A DNA stretch of 64,000 nucleotides from Tretioscincus oriximinensis (GCA_022410635.1 JAJVDF010000124.1:399360-463359); one strand, 5' to 3'; counted from the stretch's first letter, positions 46,291-59,056 are shown. The notes: generated by a model not told the origin, from the letters alone. A program made the numbers and translations.

Positions 46291-47318
46291 CCTTTAGCTT
46301 TGTCTTCTACTTGAGATGCCCAGGAGCAATTGATGGGCCACTGTGTGAGACAGGATGCTGGACTAAATAGCCCAGTTCAGTCTGGAACCTATTATGTGGT
46401 TAACTTTTTCACCTGAACAGACTGGCATGAACAATGAGGAATGGAGGAAAAATGGAGGCCACGTAAATAGACAAAAATACAGCAAGACCTTTTTTTTCAG
46501 TAAATTGAAGCTGATGATCTGAACACCAGGATTTCAGGGTTGGAGCATCTTCTCTGGCCTTCTGAAACCTTTGTCATGCAGGAGTAGAAAACGAAAATCG
46601 GAGCCATGAAAATGAGAGGGATAGTATCGCCACAGCTGCTGGATTTTGTCTCTATCGGGCAACTGGCTAACAGTAAAAATTACTAATAAACAAACAAACA
46701 AAACCCCATCTGGATCTCCCCAGAGTTTTTAATAGCATTTTATGAGTACTATAGAATGTGAAAACTGTAGGTGTTATCACCTGCTAACGGCTCTCATTGT
46801 GGTAGGCGATACAAAGCAATTTCTTTGCTTTGCTTTGTTTCTTTTTTTGTTATATTTATTTAATTTTTTATAAGCACAATAATTTCAACAGTTACAGTCT
46901 CTTAATTCATGATTACAACATTTTTGCNCCTCCTTTGTTTTTTTATTCCCTTCCCCCCCTCCCCCACTTACCTCCACCCTTGTGGTTGCATGAACATCCC
47001 TTTATTCAAAGAGAATATATCAAATTATTTTTATATATTGTGGATGAATGAGTCATATTTTGTATTAAATAACCCTTTATTTTAAACCGATTATTTTTAA
47101 CTTCTGTAATTTTCCTAATGTCATATGAAAAATTAACTCTGGCTGAATTAATTTCTATCGCCATTTCTTTTGATTAGATATTCTCACCATCTCCATAAAG
47201 CTCTGTATAAGGGGTCCCTCCATCCCCTCACTAACACCATTTGTGCACATTATATTAAAATTTCTGTTATTCTTCTGGTATGGTGATTCTGATACACTCC
47301 AAATTGCCTAGGGATATT

Positions 47319-47509
47319 AGAAGAAGAAGAAGAAGAAGAAGAAGAAGAAGAAGAAGAAGAAGAAGAAGAAGAAGAAGAAGAAGAAGAAGAAGAAGAAGAA
47401 GAAGAAGAAGAAGNAAGAAGAAGAAGAAGAAGAAGAAGAAGAAGAAGAAGAAGAAGAAGAAGAAGAAGAAGAAGAAGAAGAAGAAGAAGAAGAAGAAGAA
47501 GAAGAAGAA
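47319..47509 (+). repeat. (GAA)n microsatellite
   Basis: About 63 nearly pure GAA units with one ambiguous base at 47414. It directly adjoins the antisense SINE at 47510 and is that SINE's expanded TTC tail. Confidence 0.95.
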
Positions 47510-47815
47510 CTTGGTTCTTATACCCCGCTTTTCTCACCTTTCAAAGGGACTCAAAGCGGCTTACAAGGATATATTTTGCCCGAAGGCTCACATTCTATCT
47601 TCCCCACCAGGCTATGGTGGTTCCCATGTATCTATTTGCAGTCAGTTGCAATTTCTTGCAATTCATGCTTTCGAATAGCTGGGTTGGCTAGAGCTACAGG
47701 CTAGTGGAAGGTGCTCAGCCCTCCCCACTTCCCACACAGGGTTTAGAAACCCCATCTCCCAGGCGAGAGACGAATTCCTAAGCGACAGAGCTATCTGTGC
47801 CTGTTCTTTATCATT
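47510..47815 (-). repeat. SINE type 2, antisense, near full length
   Basis: CTTGGTTCTTATACCCCGC, CAAAGCGGCTTACAAGG, GGTTGGCTAGAGCTACAGG, and a tRNA-like end with CTCCCAGGCGAGAGACG and TCTGTGCCTG. Confidence 0.75.
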
Positions 47816-48934
47816 TTATCAGTTAAAATAATATTGGTGCCTGTTATTTTATTTATTTTTTTCTTCTTCCACTACTCCTGAGGATTGTGACAGCTCCAAA
47901 TTATATGGTAATAATGTGCCGGTAACTGACATCCCTGCCAACAATAATTATTTAGGTTTGGGATGCTTTGCTTTTTTTCTACTATGGAAAGAGTAAAGAA
48001 TGCATGAAAGAGATGTATTTTATGATAGAAGCAAAGAACTGTAAGGTGTGGATTAAGAATTGCCCTATGGATTGTATTTTTGGATCTAAACTACAAATTT
48101 TTAGAAAGATGTGGGTGAAGGAATTCTCATAGGTATTTCTGTGATTTAGTTTTTGTTTTGAAATAACTGGTTATTTAGCAAGGAGAAACCCAGACTGTGT
48201 TTTGACACATATTTGTAACTGACCTTCAGTCCTGAATAATTGGAGTTCAGCAAGAAAGAACCAGTTTTATCCTTGTTTAAGTCCAGTTCAGTTCTTCAGA
48301 ACTAAAGATGGATTAAAAGTATGTGTCAGAAAATTACAGAAGTAACTTTCGGCCCACAAGTCCGTTACATTATATAAAACTTAATTTGCTCATTATTTAA
48401 AGCTTCATTTACTCATTATTTTTATATAATCCATCAGAAAGGTGTTACAGGAGTATTTGACAACAACAAAAATCATCGCCGTATTTTCTGGTGAGCAATC
48501 AATCAAATACTTTATTGTTATAGCGACAGCCATTACAAAGCACAAAGAATCCAATTTAACATAAAATAGACTCAACCATCAAATTCAAAGAATGTGAATC
48601 TTTCTGGTCTTGAGTGCAGCCCGAGGTGAGCAAGAAACAGATGAAATTGGTGTTTTGTATTTTCTTATAGCACTAAGGGCAACAGACAGAATGATTATAG
48701 TAAATGGTACTTTGATCAGACCACAATGGCTTTCCATTGGCACATGGAAAGACTAGAAACAATGGGATGAAACTGCAAGGATTAGATATAGATTAAATAT
48801 CAGGGGGNNAAATTCTGACAGTATGAGTAGTTAATCAGTGGAATAGGTTGCCACAGAAGGTGGTACATTTTCCTTTGCTGGAAGTCTTCAAACAGGCAGA
48901 CATCTGTTCTAGCAGACGCGACTGCTGAGCGCTC

Positions 48935-49268
48935 CGCAGGGTTTTCGGTGACCACAGAGTTATTTTGCCCATTTCTAGCTTCAGTAGTGGTTCCATTTCT
49001 CCGTGGGAATCGCCATGTTAGGGGAACTCCACCTTCCTTTGCTTCAACATGGCGCTACCGGTGCCGCCCTCTCTCCCAGCAGCCAATGGGATGGCTCCTC
49101 CTTCATTCCCCTTGGCTGCTGGGAGAGCGGGCAGCACTGGTAGTGCCATGTTGGGGCAAAGGAAGGGAGATTTCCCCCAACAGGGTGATTCCCATGGGGA
49201 AACGGAGCCAGTACTGATGGTAGAAATCAGCAAAATAACTCTATGAGCTCCGTCTCTGAACCCCCTGG
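48935..49268. repeat. Long foldback (inverted repeat) element, G+C-rich
   Basis: Left arm features (GAGTTATTTTGC, TCTCCGTGGGAATC, CAACATGGCGCTACC, CTCTCCCAGCAGCC) recur as complements on the right (GGCTGCTGGGAGAG, GGTAGTGCCATGTTG, GATTCCCATGGGGA, GCAAAATAACTC). The centre is at about 49100. It has no coding capacity and no relation to the Ig genes. Confidence 0.8.
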
Positions 49269-50644
49269 TGTCGGGGTTTGCCATTAGTGATATATATTAA
49301 TTGGCATTAATATATTGATATAAAAATATACAAGAATGGTCCCCAGAAGCGCAGCCCTCTTGTTTTCAAAGATTTTGGGAAATTCCCAGCACAGAGTGTT
49401 GCAAGAGAGATAATCTCTCTTCCTGCCCTGAAGCAATATCCATTAAGCCTGTTTACCTGCATCCATTATCTCAAGGTGCCTGGAAGCCCAAAGAAAGTTC
49501 TTTATCGACCCCTCTCCATGGGTGAAAGACCGGTCACAGGTCCTGGAAGCTACAGGGATCAATCTCGTATCACCCAAACCATAACCATATTTGGAGTTTC
49601 CTGACACAGGCTGCACCCCCTTGGGAGGAGGGAGAAACGTCACACAGGTGTCACAACCTGGACCCACCTGCGTTCTGCCCTAAACCACACCTTCAGAACT
49701 CCCATTCTCTGACATCTTTTTCTTGTACATGCCTTCTGATTTGATGTCAATAAAAACCAGCGCACAGGGGTGCTCTAGAGGTCCCATGACCCACGTGGGC
49801 CTCCTAGATCTTTCCTCTTGATCTAAGTTTATGGCCTCTGTGTGAGTTCTTGATGGGAGTCAGATTCTACACGTGTCCGTATCCTGATGATTCAGCTGCC
49901 TCTGATCTTCTGACACCTTATAATGTGTTAAGCAAACCCCCATTACCCTGTGGAGCACTCAGTGGCCGGCACTGTGTTCTAGTGAATTCTGCATTACGCA
50001 TGTGGGACCTGCTTTATGATTCTATGATGTGCACATTAGCTGTCAGAGCCAAAAGAAAAAATAACAAATCAGGCAACCTATAAATAAGGTTGCTATAAGC
50101 CCTATAGCTATGGGACCCTCAGTAGGAAAAAAATGGGGAAGTGCTTGGACATAGTGAATTTGAAATTCTCTGTTTTACACATAAAAGATAATCTGATAAT
50201 TTGTCATCAGATTTGACAAAACCTTTTGGTCTCTGTCCCCTTTGAGCCTTATTCTAGATTATATCTCAGTACAGAGCTTTCCCATCCACATGTCAGTGTA
50301 GACTATGGCAATCTGTACTAACAAGTAGATGGCAGGCTCCTATTCTGTGATANAGTCCTGAATAAGACTCTATTCAGGACTGTCTAGCCCTGTGGGGATA
50401 TGATCTTGGTTGATCTACTGCACTCAACAGAAGGTTGAACTGCAATATATCCAAGGATAAATGTTTTCACATACCACACAGAACATTCACCACAGCATAA
50501 AAATGAATGATTGAAAAGCTTGTAATCCTGGTAATCTAACAATCATATATGCATGAAATCAACCATGAGGGTTAAAGGTACAAAATTCAATAGGATGTCA
50601 AAAGGGCAAATGTTACTATCTATGTATCTAGCAGACAGATGGCA

Positions 50645-50831
<187 letters not shown>

Positions 50832-52490
50832 TAAAACCTTGAATTGGCCTTGGTAGCAAATAGGCAGCCAGTGCAGATCTTTAAGGATCGGCATGATATG
50901 TGTCTGGTCAGAGATTCCCATTAGCAGTTGAGCTGCTGCATTCTGCACATGTGCCAATTAATGTGCCTTGTTCGTAGTGGTGTATTCTGAATTCTGTCAG
51001 TTGCTGACAAGTGAAATGTTCTGTGCACATGACACANTCTCTCAACGGCCATTTTGTTTGCTGGTTATCAAAAGAAAGTACTATAGACTCTTCTCCCAGA
51101 AGCTACTGGATAGCTTGNTGTCAATATTAGATTTCTTCCTCTCTCCCTCTTGCACTTTCTCACCAGAACTATCCATGATTCACAGCCTTTGCATTTTAGC
51201 CCTTTATGGCAGTTTTAAAGCTAGATGGCTGAACTAGATGGGTTGTGGTGCAGTTCAATAGGGGTCCTCTCATGGTCTTGCGTTCTTAGAGCAAATTCAG
51301 TAAAAATATCTTCTGAAATGCTTAGGCAAATAGAAGGAGAATCTGGCATTTATACCCTGCTCTCAGAGTTCAGAGTATCTTAATTTTCACCTGTAGGCTT
51401 ATATCAATTCTATCTTCCTCACCAGATTAATGATGGCACTTAATAATCAAATTGAAATACAGATTACAAATCTACATTTCTTTCAGAAAAAGAACAAAGG
51501 CATGTAAAAATACCCTATTAAATGAAAAACCCATTTTGTCACAAATTGTCCCACAATATCTCTGAGATATTGGCTATTGCAGAAGAAAAAGANTTATAAA
51601 TAAAAAATAAGTTTTATATAAGAGATCAAACATATCCTGGTGTACAGGCTATCAAGGTCCATGCAAAAATGTTCAAGATTTTTTTNNAAAAAATCTACAT
51701 TGTCAATCTTGTATTTAATCCCTAAGAAGACTTGAAATTAAATTAAGTCCCTCAATCCAAGATGACACCCTAGGGGGTCCCAGATGCTCTTTGGTGGCTG
51801 TCTGAAAGCCACCTATTAGGCCACATCAGTTATCACCATGTGGGGAAGACCGTATTGCTTGGACAAAAGCCAAGTGACCATTCTTTCTAAACATCATGTA
51901 GTTAAAAATAGGCGGTAGTGGTTTTTCACACTCTGACATAAACACACCCCTTTTTCACAGCCCACGTTCTCCTGTTTTCCATTAGACTCCTTTCCTTTGC
52001 CATAAAAGGATTTCCTTTTTGCCATCTAGAAGAGTATATAATTAAGTAGCTAGGTCACAGAAAAGACAGGTCTCCCTACACTCTTAATACCTGAGAAGAA
52101 GAGAGACCTTTTAGCAGATGCAACTTCTCCTGCTAAAATGTCATCTTCTACACAGCTATTAACAGTCCTGGAGTCCTGTCCCTTTTTTCCATCTACCTAC
52201 CCTAGGTGCCATCTAGCAGCTCTCTTTTCTTGATTCATTATGCATCCTAATAACAGGGAAGCATATCTAATCCAAGGCTCCCATTCTGCCATTATTTTTG
52301 GTATTACATGCTGGCTTTGTGAAGGAGGGAATTAAGGTCAACTGAAGATGTCTACGGACCATCTCTTGGGAAAGCCTAGGATGTTCTCAGTGAACATTCA
52401 TGTAGTTGAGTTGGTTGATTGTAGTCCTGTCCATTCCATGTTTACTCATGAGAAGATCTCAAGACGTCTTAGGAAGATATCTAACAAGAG

Positions 52491-52637
52491 GTCTTGTAGC
52501 ACCTTAGAGACTAACAAGAAAAGGCTGGGCAGTATGCACTTTTGTAGACAAGTCTACTTCTGAAGTTGACTTGTGTATAAAAGCTCATGCTGCCTACGTT
52601 TCTCTTGTTAGTCTCCAAGGTGCTACAAGACCGCTAG
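52491..52637. repeat. Foldback element ('gagactaacaag' family)
   Basis: GTCTTGTAGCACCTTAGAGA at the left and its near-complement TCTCCAAGGTGCTACAAGAC at the right. Inner parts also pair (GGGCAGTATGCACTTTTGTA with ATAAAAGCTCATGCTGCC). Partial copies are at 2050, 3410, 13400, 18100, 56450 and 61500. Confidence 0.8.
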
Positions 52638-52639
52638 TT

Positions 52640-54758
52640 ACATATTTTGGACGCAGACAAACACAACTACTTCTTTGTAATCTACCACTTGCTTGCTTGG
52701 AAAGTACATTTANGACTGTATCATCAGCTCATCTGTGGAGTCTGGGAAAAGATATAGCACATTGTACTTGTTATAGAAGATTATTTTAGTGCAGAGAAAT
52801 TGGCCAATGCTTAGGTACTTTCTCTACAAAATGAAAGAGCATCCTAAGCAGTAAAGTTTGTAGTGATTGGATAATGCCTAAAAAAGTGTCACGATGGAGG
52901 TTAAGTAGACATTGCTGATGTTTTGCAGTAGGACAGCATCTGCATAGGAGTGATTTCACCTTTCTAAAGCTCCAGCGCCCTTTTAGCACAAGGGTTTGTT
53001 TGGGTTTAAATCTTGGAATCAAGTCTGCTATGGCCTACATTACCATAGAGTTGTCAAAACTCCATGATAGGAGTTTTGCAATTTTAATGGGTGTGGAACA
53101 GGGGTGTATTATCCAGATGCTACAGGCATAATAGATGAAAAACCATCTCTTCCAATCCACTAAAACTGCAAAACAGGAATTTAAGGTAACCCTTCACTTG
53201 TCTGTTACTAACAGGCCCCTATTCCAAGATATATCCCTAAATAAAACTTAGCACAGGAGGAGCCAGAAGGTCTGCTACAATTCTAGGGTTCACCAAAATC
53301 AACAGTATCCCCTTCACATGTCGGCTACTATCTTGGCTGTATAACAATTGGCCAGCATTTTTCCAGCCAATCATGTTTTCCTGATGATAGTAAATGGCCC
53401 AGGAAGCTGACCATTGTCTGTGTTCATGAACACAAGGGCAGTGCTATAGTTGGCCAAAGATTTAATGTCACATGGTGAAGAAGAGAGAGTCAGAACAGTA
53501 CGAAGAGCTCTCTGACTTCTCCCTATAGCTATTTTATTGCTTTATCTAAAGCTTATGGCTGAATGAATGTTCAGGTAGCACTTAGGTTCTTTCCACACTC
53601 TTGCTCCCTCTATAAGCTGTATATCAGAGAAGATGATGAACCCTTTGCCTTTTAGAGTGATTCTACAATGGACAGTATAGCAAACTAGTAAGCACCTAGT
53701 AGCCTCATTCAGCATTCTGGTGAGATCTAAGAGATGTCCTGCACAGGAAGGTCCTAAACAGAAGGGGTTACAGGGATGGATCTCTCATAAGTTGCACCAG
53801 CATATGAAAAGGAAGCTTTTGATATATTTGCTAATCCAGTATCCTGGCCAATAAAGGAACATCCCAGCATCCCCAATCTTTGGTCCTTCTAGCAGAAGCT
53901 GACTGTAGTTAAAATTCAAGAAGGCTTTTTAGGTAATAGGCTCCTATCTAAGGTAGGGTTACCAGATAAAATCCAGGATAGACATTTGCACCTTTAATGG
54001 GTGTGAAAAGGTGATTTTTGCTCCTAGATGCAGCAGGCATTAGAAGCTGCTCCTTGTGAAAAGTCTTCTTTTCTACAACTCTTAAAGATCCAAACATCTA
54101 TCCCAGAATTCATCTGGTAACCCTAGTCTAGAGTTGACATAAAAAAACAGAACAGTTGAGTGGCAGCTTTAATGAGTGTGGAAATGATAAAATTTAAGCA
54201 GATGCAAAAGATAATGGCTAGAACATCTGCTGAAATTTCCTCTTTTCCTTACCCAGTAAACCTTTCCTACCCTGTTTCACTTCACCAGTATATCGCTTTA
54301 CTGGTAACAGAAACACAATCAATTAGGTGGGCAAGTTTAGTACCTCTTTTCAATGGCAGGTGGGGGCTTGGCATTTATTTAATGAATTTACTGGCTTTTT
54401 GTCCTCTTCCATTCCCAAAGGATTGTGTGGATTAAGATGGAAAACGCGGCAATTCGATGGCACAGAGGGTAGTAACAGATGGATAATCGTGGACAAAATT
54501 TGGTTCTCACATCTTTTGCTGCTGCAATCTCTTTCTCAGGGTCTTTATTTTTTCTCTGTCTCAGTTGATTTGTTTTTGTATTGATTCTCTGTTGTGTTTT
54601 TACAGTTGTCTTAAGCTAATTGTTGTTTTGGATTTTTCGTTTCAGGAATGAACGATCCCTTTTTCCCCATTCTTACCCCTTTTTGCTAACAGANACACTC
54701 AACGTCTTCTGCAAGGGACGTATAATCAGTGTATGATTTTATTTCTCCCCCCTCACAG
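52640..54758. other. DNA directly upstream of IgY, no switch-like repeat recognised
   Basis: Apart from diverged repeat pieces (for example 53930-54130, with CATTTGCACCTTTAATGG) I see no tandem repeat and no AGCT cluster. The Cupsilon1 acceptor at 54758 has a good pyrimidine tract. Confidence 0.4.
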
Positions 54759-55052
54759 CAACCCCTACACCTCCAACTGTGTTCCCCCTGGTTCCCATTA
54801 CCAAAGATGCCATTTCCTCTGACGTCAGCATTGGTTGTTTGATCAAAGGCTACTTTCCTGAGCCAATCACAGTGAAGTGGAATTCAGGGGCCATTACTAC
54901 TGGGATCAACACTTTCCCAGCCATCTTGGGTAACAATGTCTACAAATCGAGCAGCCGACTCACCATCCCAGTCACTAGCTGGAAATCCCAGACGTACCAG
55001 TGCAATGTGGAGCATCCAGGGACCAGCACAACAGTCAACACTGACGTCAAAG
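54759..55052 (+). CDS. IGHY: IgY constant domain 1 (Cupsilon1)
   Basis: This 98-residue domain begins ATPTPPTVFPLVPITKD. The core is Cys27 (IGCLIKGYFPEPITVKW), Trp in TSWKSQ and Cys in YQCNVEH. The strand-A motif FPLVPI carries Ile where many CH1 domains have the Cys that bonds the light chain, and there is no other spare cysteine in the exon. The acceptor is CCCCTCACAG and the donor GTGAGT. Confidence 0.9.
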
Positions 55053-55908
55053 GTGAGTCTTGCTGGATTTCCATGTCCTACATTCTTCCACTCTCCCTGG
55101 GACACACGTTTGCTTGGTGGACAAGGAAGGGATGACAGTATGAATGCATCAATAATAATCCTCCTAGTTTTGGTAGAACTAGTTAGGGTTTTCTATTAAG
55201 TCCCATTAAGCTCTTCAGCATTTTTAAAATATTTAAGTTGGCAACAGGGAAAGGTTTATGTAGAAATATTAGTCTACATCCCCCACTCAAGATATTCCCT
55301 TCTTTTTTAAAAGAAACANGTTGGCCATTCTTCTCCATCTTATCTTGCATTGCTTCAAATGACGAGCCCACAGAAGGCCCTGGTGCGCTTTCCCTGACTA
55401 CAATCCCCAGCACTCCCTGTGAGCCTGCGTGCAATTCCCAGGCAACCTCTACGAGGCAAGAGCCAATGAGTGTTTTACAATTTGCATACTGAAACTCTGA
55501 GGCAGCTTTTCTTTTGGACTTCATAAAATGGAGGCTACTAAATCACATGATTTGTAGAGACTATTTACTGTGTAGCAAAGGCCTTTGAAGCACATGGAAC
55601 ACTTGGCACGAGTGTTTCCATGGGGCAGACAAAAGGTAAAGTCACCTCCAAAGCACAGTATATTGGGCATAGGGATCGAGCCTTAGATAGCTTTGTGGTT
55701 TGGGGAGATTTGGGGAGAACTGGGGCCACGGGCCTTTTTAGCGAGTGGATCTGCATGAACTTGTGGGGCGAATTCAGCCTGGTGTAAGTACCACCATGGT
55801 AAAAATTCTTGATGGGGACACAGCCTAAGTAAATGCTCAGGAAATGTTCATCTTTCATTTTTGACATATTAATATGCAGCCTCTTTCTACACATTTGTTT
55901 TTCCTCAG

Positions 55909-56238
55909 ATGTCTACCCAGAAAGAAGTCCTTCAGCCCCCAAAATCCGTGTTCTCCAATCTCTTCCCACCCAGGATAGAAGCGGAAACAACATGGAGCTG
56001 GTCTGTGAGGTTACCGACTTCTTCCCCAGTGATATCAAAATAAACTGGTTACATGGTAGTCAAACTCTCCCTGAAGAAACTGAGGGGCCTAGACAGACCG
56101 GAAACACATTCGCTGCCACTAGCACAGTCAGTGTGTCCCAGTCAGACTGGTTTGAAAGAGGTTTATTTATCTGCCATGTGGTCCACAAAGCCACCAATAC
56201 TGACAAAAGAGTCAAAGCCCAGATGTATGACAGTGAAG
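55909..56238 (+). CDS. IGHY: IgY constant domain 2 (Cupsilon2)
   Basis: This 110-residue domain begins DVYPERSPSAPKIRV. The core is LVCEVTDFFPSDIKINW and FICHVVH, with Trp in SDWFERG. This domain takes the place of a hinge in IgY and usually carries inter-heavy-chain cysteines; here only the two core cysteines are present. The donor is GTAAGA. If it is ignored, the frame runs 12 more codons to TGA at 56274-56276 with AATAAA at 56301 (see findings). Confidence 0.9.
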
Positions 56239-56300
56239 GTAAGAATAATTCTGGATCTATCCTGAAACTGTTCTGATTTGTGACACTGGGCATGGATTAA

Positions 56301-56306
56301 AATAAA
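56301..56306 (+). terminator. Candidate intronic poly(A) signal after Cupsilon2
   Basis: AATAAA lies 24 bases after the in-frame TGA reached by reading through the Cupsilon2 donor, followed by GTGTTAATTGTCTTTGAG. It could end a two-domain IgY mRNA. It is an inference from layout only. Confidence 0.45.
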
Positions 56307-56826
56307 ACTGCAAAGTGTTAATTGTCTTTGAGAGGCAGTTGGTCTAGTGGTTAGACCCTACAAACTGCTGGAATAATTTAAAGAAAAAGTCATGGAGGGG
56401 CAGGTATACCAAAGGAGAGGGGTTCTAGTATTCCTTTAGAGAACTGAAGTTGATAACATAAGCTTTCATAGATTATTGCTTCAAATGCTACAAAAGCTTA
56501 TGTTTTTGTAAGGTACTACTGGAACCTTACAAAGGCTTTGCCTTTGTCTTCTACTTGAGATGACTAGGAACAATTGGTGGGTCATCCCATGAAATGCGAT
56601 GCTGGACTAGATATGCTATGTCCATCCCCTGAGATAAAATGCAGAACGAGATGGGATAGGATGGGGATAGGATGGTGAACTCCCTGTCATGGTCCAGCAG
56701 GGTTTCTTTTATGATTTTATGATGAATTCAAAAGGGGAGGAGGATTGTAAACTTGAAGGAAATTCTATTAGCAATATAAAAAGAAGGAAGCAATATGAAT
56801 ATTGATCTGCTTTCTTGCATCCCCAG

Positions 56827-57144
56827 GAGGCTCCACAGAAATCAGGACATTTGGTCTTGGCCCAAATTCCATGGACCTTTATGTGGAGAGAAACCCCAAA
56901 CTTACTTGTGTAATCTATAATATGGAGAATGATCTTGGGCTGCAAGTGGCCTGGACACATCAGGATGGAAGGTCCTTGGTACCTGAACCGCAAGTGCGGA
57001 AAGATGAAGCTAATGGTACTGTCACTGTAACCAGTTCCCTGTTCATCAGTGCAAGAGAATGGATGTTAGAGAGGCCATATGTCTGCAGCGTGAAACACCC
57101 AGCCTTACCTAATGCCAAGCAAGTCACCATCCAAAAGAAAAAAG
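56827..57144 (+). CDS. IGHY: IgY constant domain 3 (Cupsilon3)
   Basis: This 106-residue domain begins GGSTEIRTFGLGPNSMDL. The core is KLTCVIYNMENDLGLQVAW and YVCSVKHPALP, with Trp in AREWMLER. One N-glycosylation sequon (NGT) is visible, in the domain where the conserved Fc glycan of IgY and IgE sits. The acceptor is CATCCCCAG and the donor GTAAGT. Confidence 0.89.
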
Positions 57145-58029
57145 GTAAGTAAAGGAACAGACGGAAAGTTATTTTCTGGAGCATTCAAGGCACTTAGGAT
57201 AAGTCTTTTCCACCTTGACAGAAGCTGCAGTAAACCTTAAACCTACAAACTTGCAAGTAGTTTATATGATTGGGAAGGTGCTGCCAGTCCATCTTAGAAG
57301 TCTTCATACCCTTAATCATGATATCTAAAGCATGATAGGATCTGGTATTCTTGAACAACTATCATTCACCCAAATTGTTTTGCATCTTAAGATTGAAGAT
57401 TTAGGGGTGGTCTGGCAAGACAGTTATGGATCCCCCTGAGAGTTGGAATATCAAATCTATAGTTGACAGTTTTATTAATAAGTACAGTATGAAAAACTTG
57501 GTTTCAACCTTTCCTAATGTCAAGATAAGAACATTAGAGAAGCCCTGTTGAATCGGGGTGGAGCCCATCTTGTCCAGGGTTAAGGTTAGGGTTCTTTCTC
57601 ACCCAGTGGCCCAATTACACCTGGGCAATTTGGAGCAGAACTAGGCAAAAACACCTGCAAGATTTGGTATTTCAGGAATACAGCCTATTGTTCCATCTTG
57701 GTGACAGTATCTTGGAGTTCCATGCTAGTAGCTATTTATGCCCTTAGCTTCCATGAATTTGTCTAATGGCCATTTCTCAGATCAACCAATTTAGTAATTT
57801 TAGCATAAAAGGTGGCAAGACTAGAATCGTAGATCCATAGAGTTGGAAGTGACCTCTAAGGTCATTTGGTCCACCCTCCTGTTCTTCATTCTCTAAAATT
57901 TCACCATTCTTTTTTCATAATAGACCTAAAATCCTTTAACCACTGATCCCAAACTTTTTTGTTGTCCTTTTGGCATCTCTTTCAAGCCTCAGCTCATTCA
58001 TTCTCGGCTTCAGTCTTTCTTAGAATCAG

Positions 58030-58250
58030 TCTGCACTCATGGTTAGCATGTCAGATTCCTATCTGGAAGTCTCCCAGTTCAGTTCTGTACTCTTCCATGA
58101 AGCCAACTGGATCAGTCACAATCCTTCAGAGCTCTCTCAACCCCACCTACTTCAAAAGGTGTATGTTCTAAAGAGAGAAAACGGAAGGCTTTGTGTCCTT
58201 TCAGGTTGAGAAAAGTGGGGTATCAAAACAAACATTTCTTCTTCCTACAA
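58030..58250 (+). repeat. Sauria-type SINE, diverged
   Basis: CATGGTTAGCATGTCAGATT, TCCCAGTTCAGTTCTGTACT, ACTTCAAAAGGTGTATGTTC and CATTTCTTCTTCC, in the Cupsilon3-Cupsilon4 intron. Confidence 0.55.
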
Positions 58251-58636
58251 TTTCTGCGGATAGTGCTATATTCTCCTTTGAATAAAGCCCTTTCCTTCCT
58301 TGTATGCTTAATTTTTTATGTCTTTGTAACATTTCATTAGGTTCAGCATGCATTCACACTGATGCCTTTAGATGATGAGTACTTTTCCATCTTGAATAGA
58401 TAGCTTGAGTTTAAATCTTGATAATCTCATTTCCAGAATTTCCAGAAACTATTCCTGGTTACTTTTTCCAATCCATTTTATCACTCCAGTGCAGATTAAA
58501 AACTGACATAACACCTATAAGAATCATTGGGCCCTGACAGATTTTCATACCAGTCTTAGTTCTTCTTGGGAAATGTTATTTCAGCATTTCTACCAGGAAA
58601 GACTTTGACACATGAAGCTTTAGACAATAAATATAT

Positions 58637-58696
58637 TGCTCAAAACAATTAAGGGAACACTGTTATGTTAAAGTGTTCCCTTAATTGTTTTGAGCA
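58637..58696. mobile_element. Miniature Tc1-like hairpin
   Basis: Two perfect 25-base inverted arms, TGCTCAAAACAATTAAGGGA... and its complement, with a 10-base loop. The arm resembles terminal repeats of Tc1-like transposons whose ends read TTGCTCAAAA...AGGGAACACT, leaving just the two ends. Confidence 0.75.
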
Positions 58697-58914
58697 GTTT
58701 TTTTCATTTAACTATGCTTGATGGTTATTAAACTTACCTGGGTATCTTACCTAAAGGCAACATTAAACAGGTTACTCTTCTCTGATGTCCACATCAGCTT
58801 GCAAACTTTGATATGTGGCCTAGTGAAGTTCATTATAGAAAGGCCATGGCCAACTGACTCCAAACATAAAATATCTTATGGAAACTCCTTTGAACCTGAA
58901 ACTGTTGCAGAACC

Positions 58915-58985
58915 ATAGAATCATAGAGTTGGAAGAGACCTCCAGTGTCATTGGATCCAACCCCCCACACAGACACACAGACACA
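58915..58985 (-). repeat. CR1 3' end, antisense
   Basis: CATAGAATCATAGAGTTGGA, GAGACCTCCAGTGTCATTGG and ATCCAACCCCCC, 70 bases before the Cupsilon4 acceptor. Confidence 0.8.
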
Positions 58986-59056
58986 TTATTTCCACTGTGG
59001 ATTAGTAGCTGAATAATCATGTATTTTTTCCCTTCTGATTCTCTGTACTTCAAAAG

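Noticed and set aside
47280..47678. Long poly-Arg/Lys and poly-Leu/Ser frames over the GAA tract
   Set aside because: Microsatellite translation artefacts.
55053..55135. Read-through tail after Cupsilon1 (28 codons) as a further truncated IgY
   Set aside because: I saw no AATAAA close to its stop, unlike the Cupsilon2 case, and it has no tail-like character.
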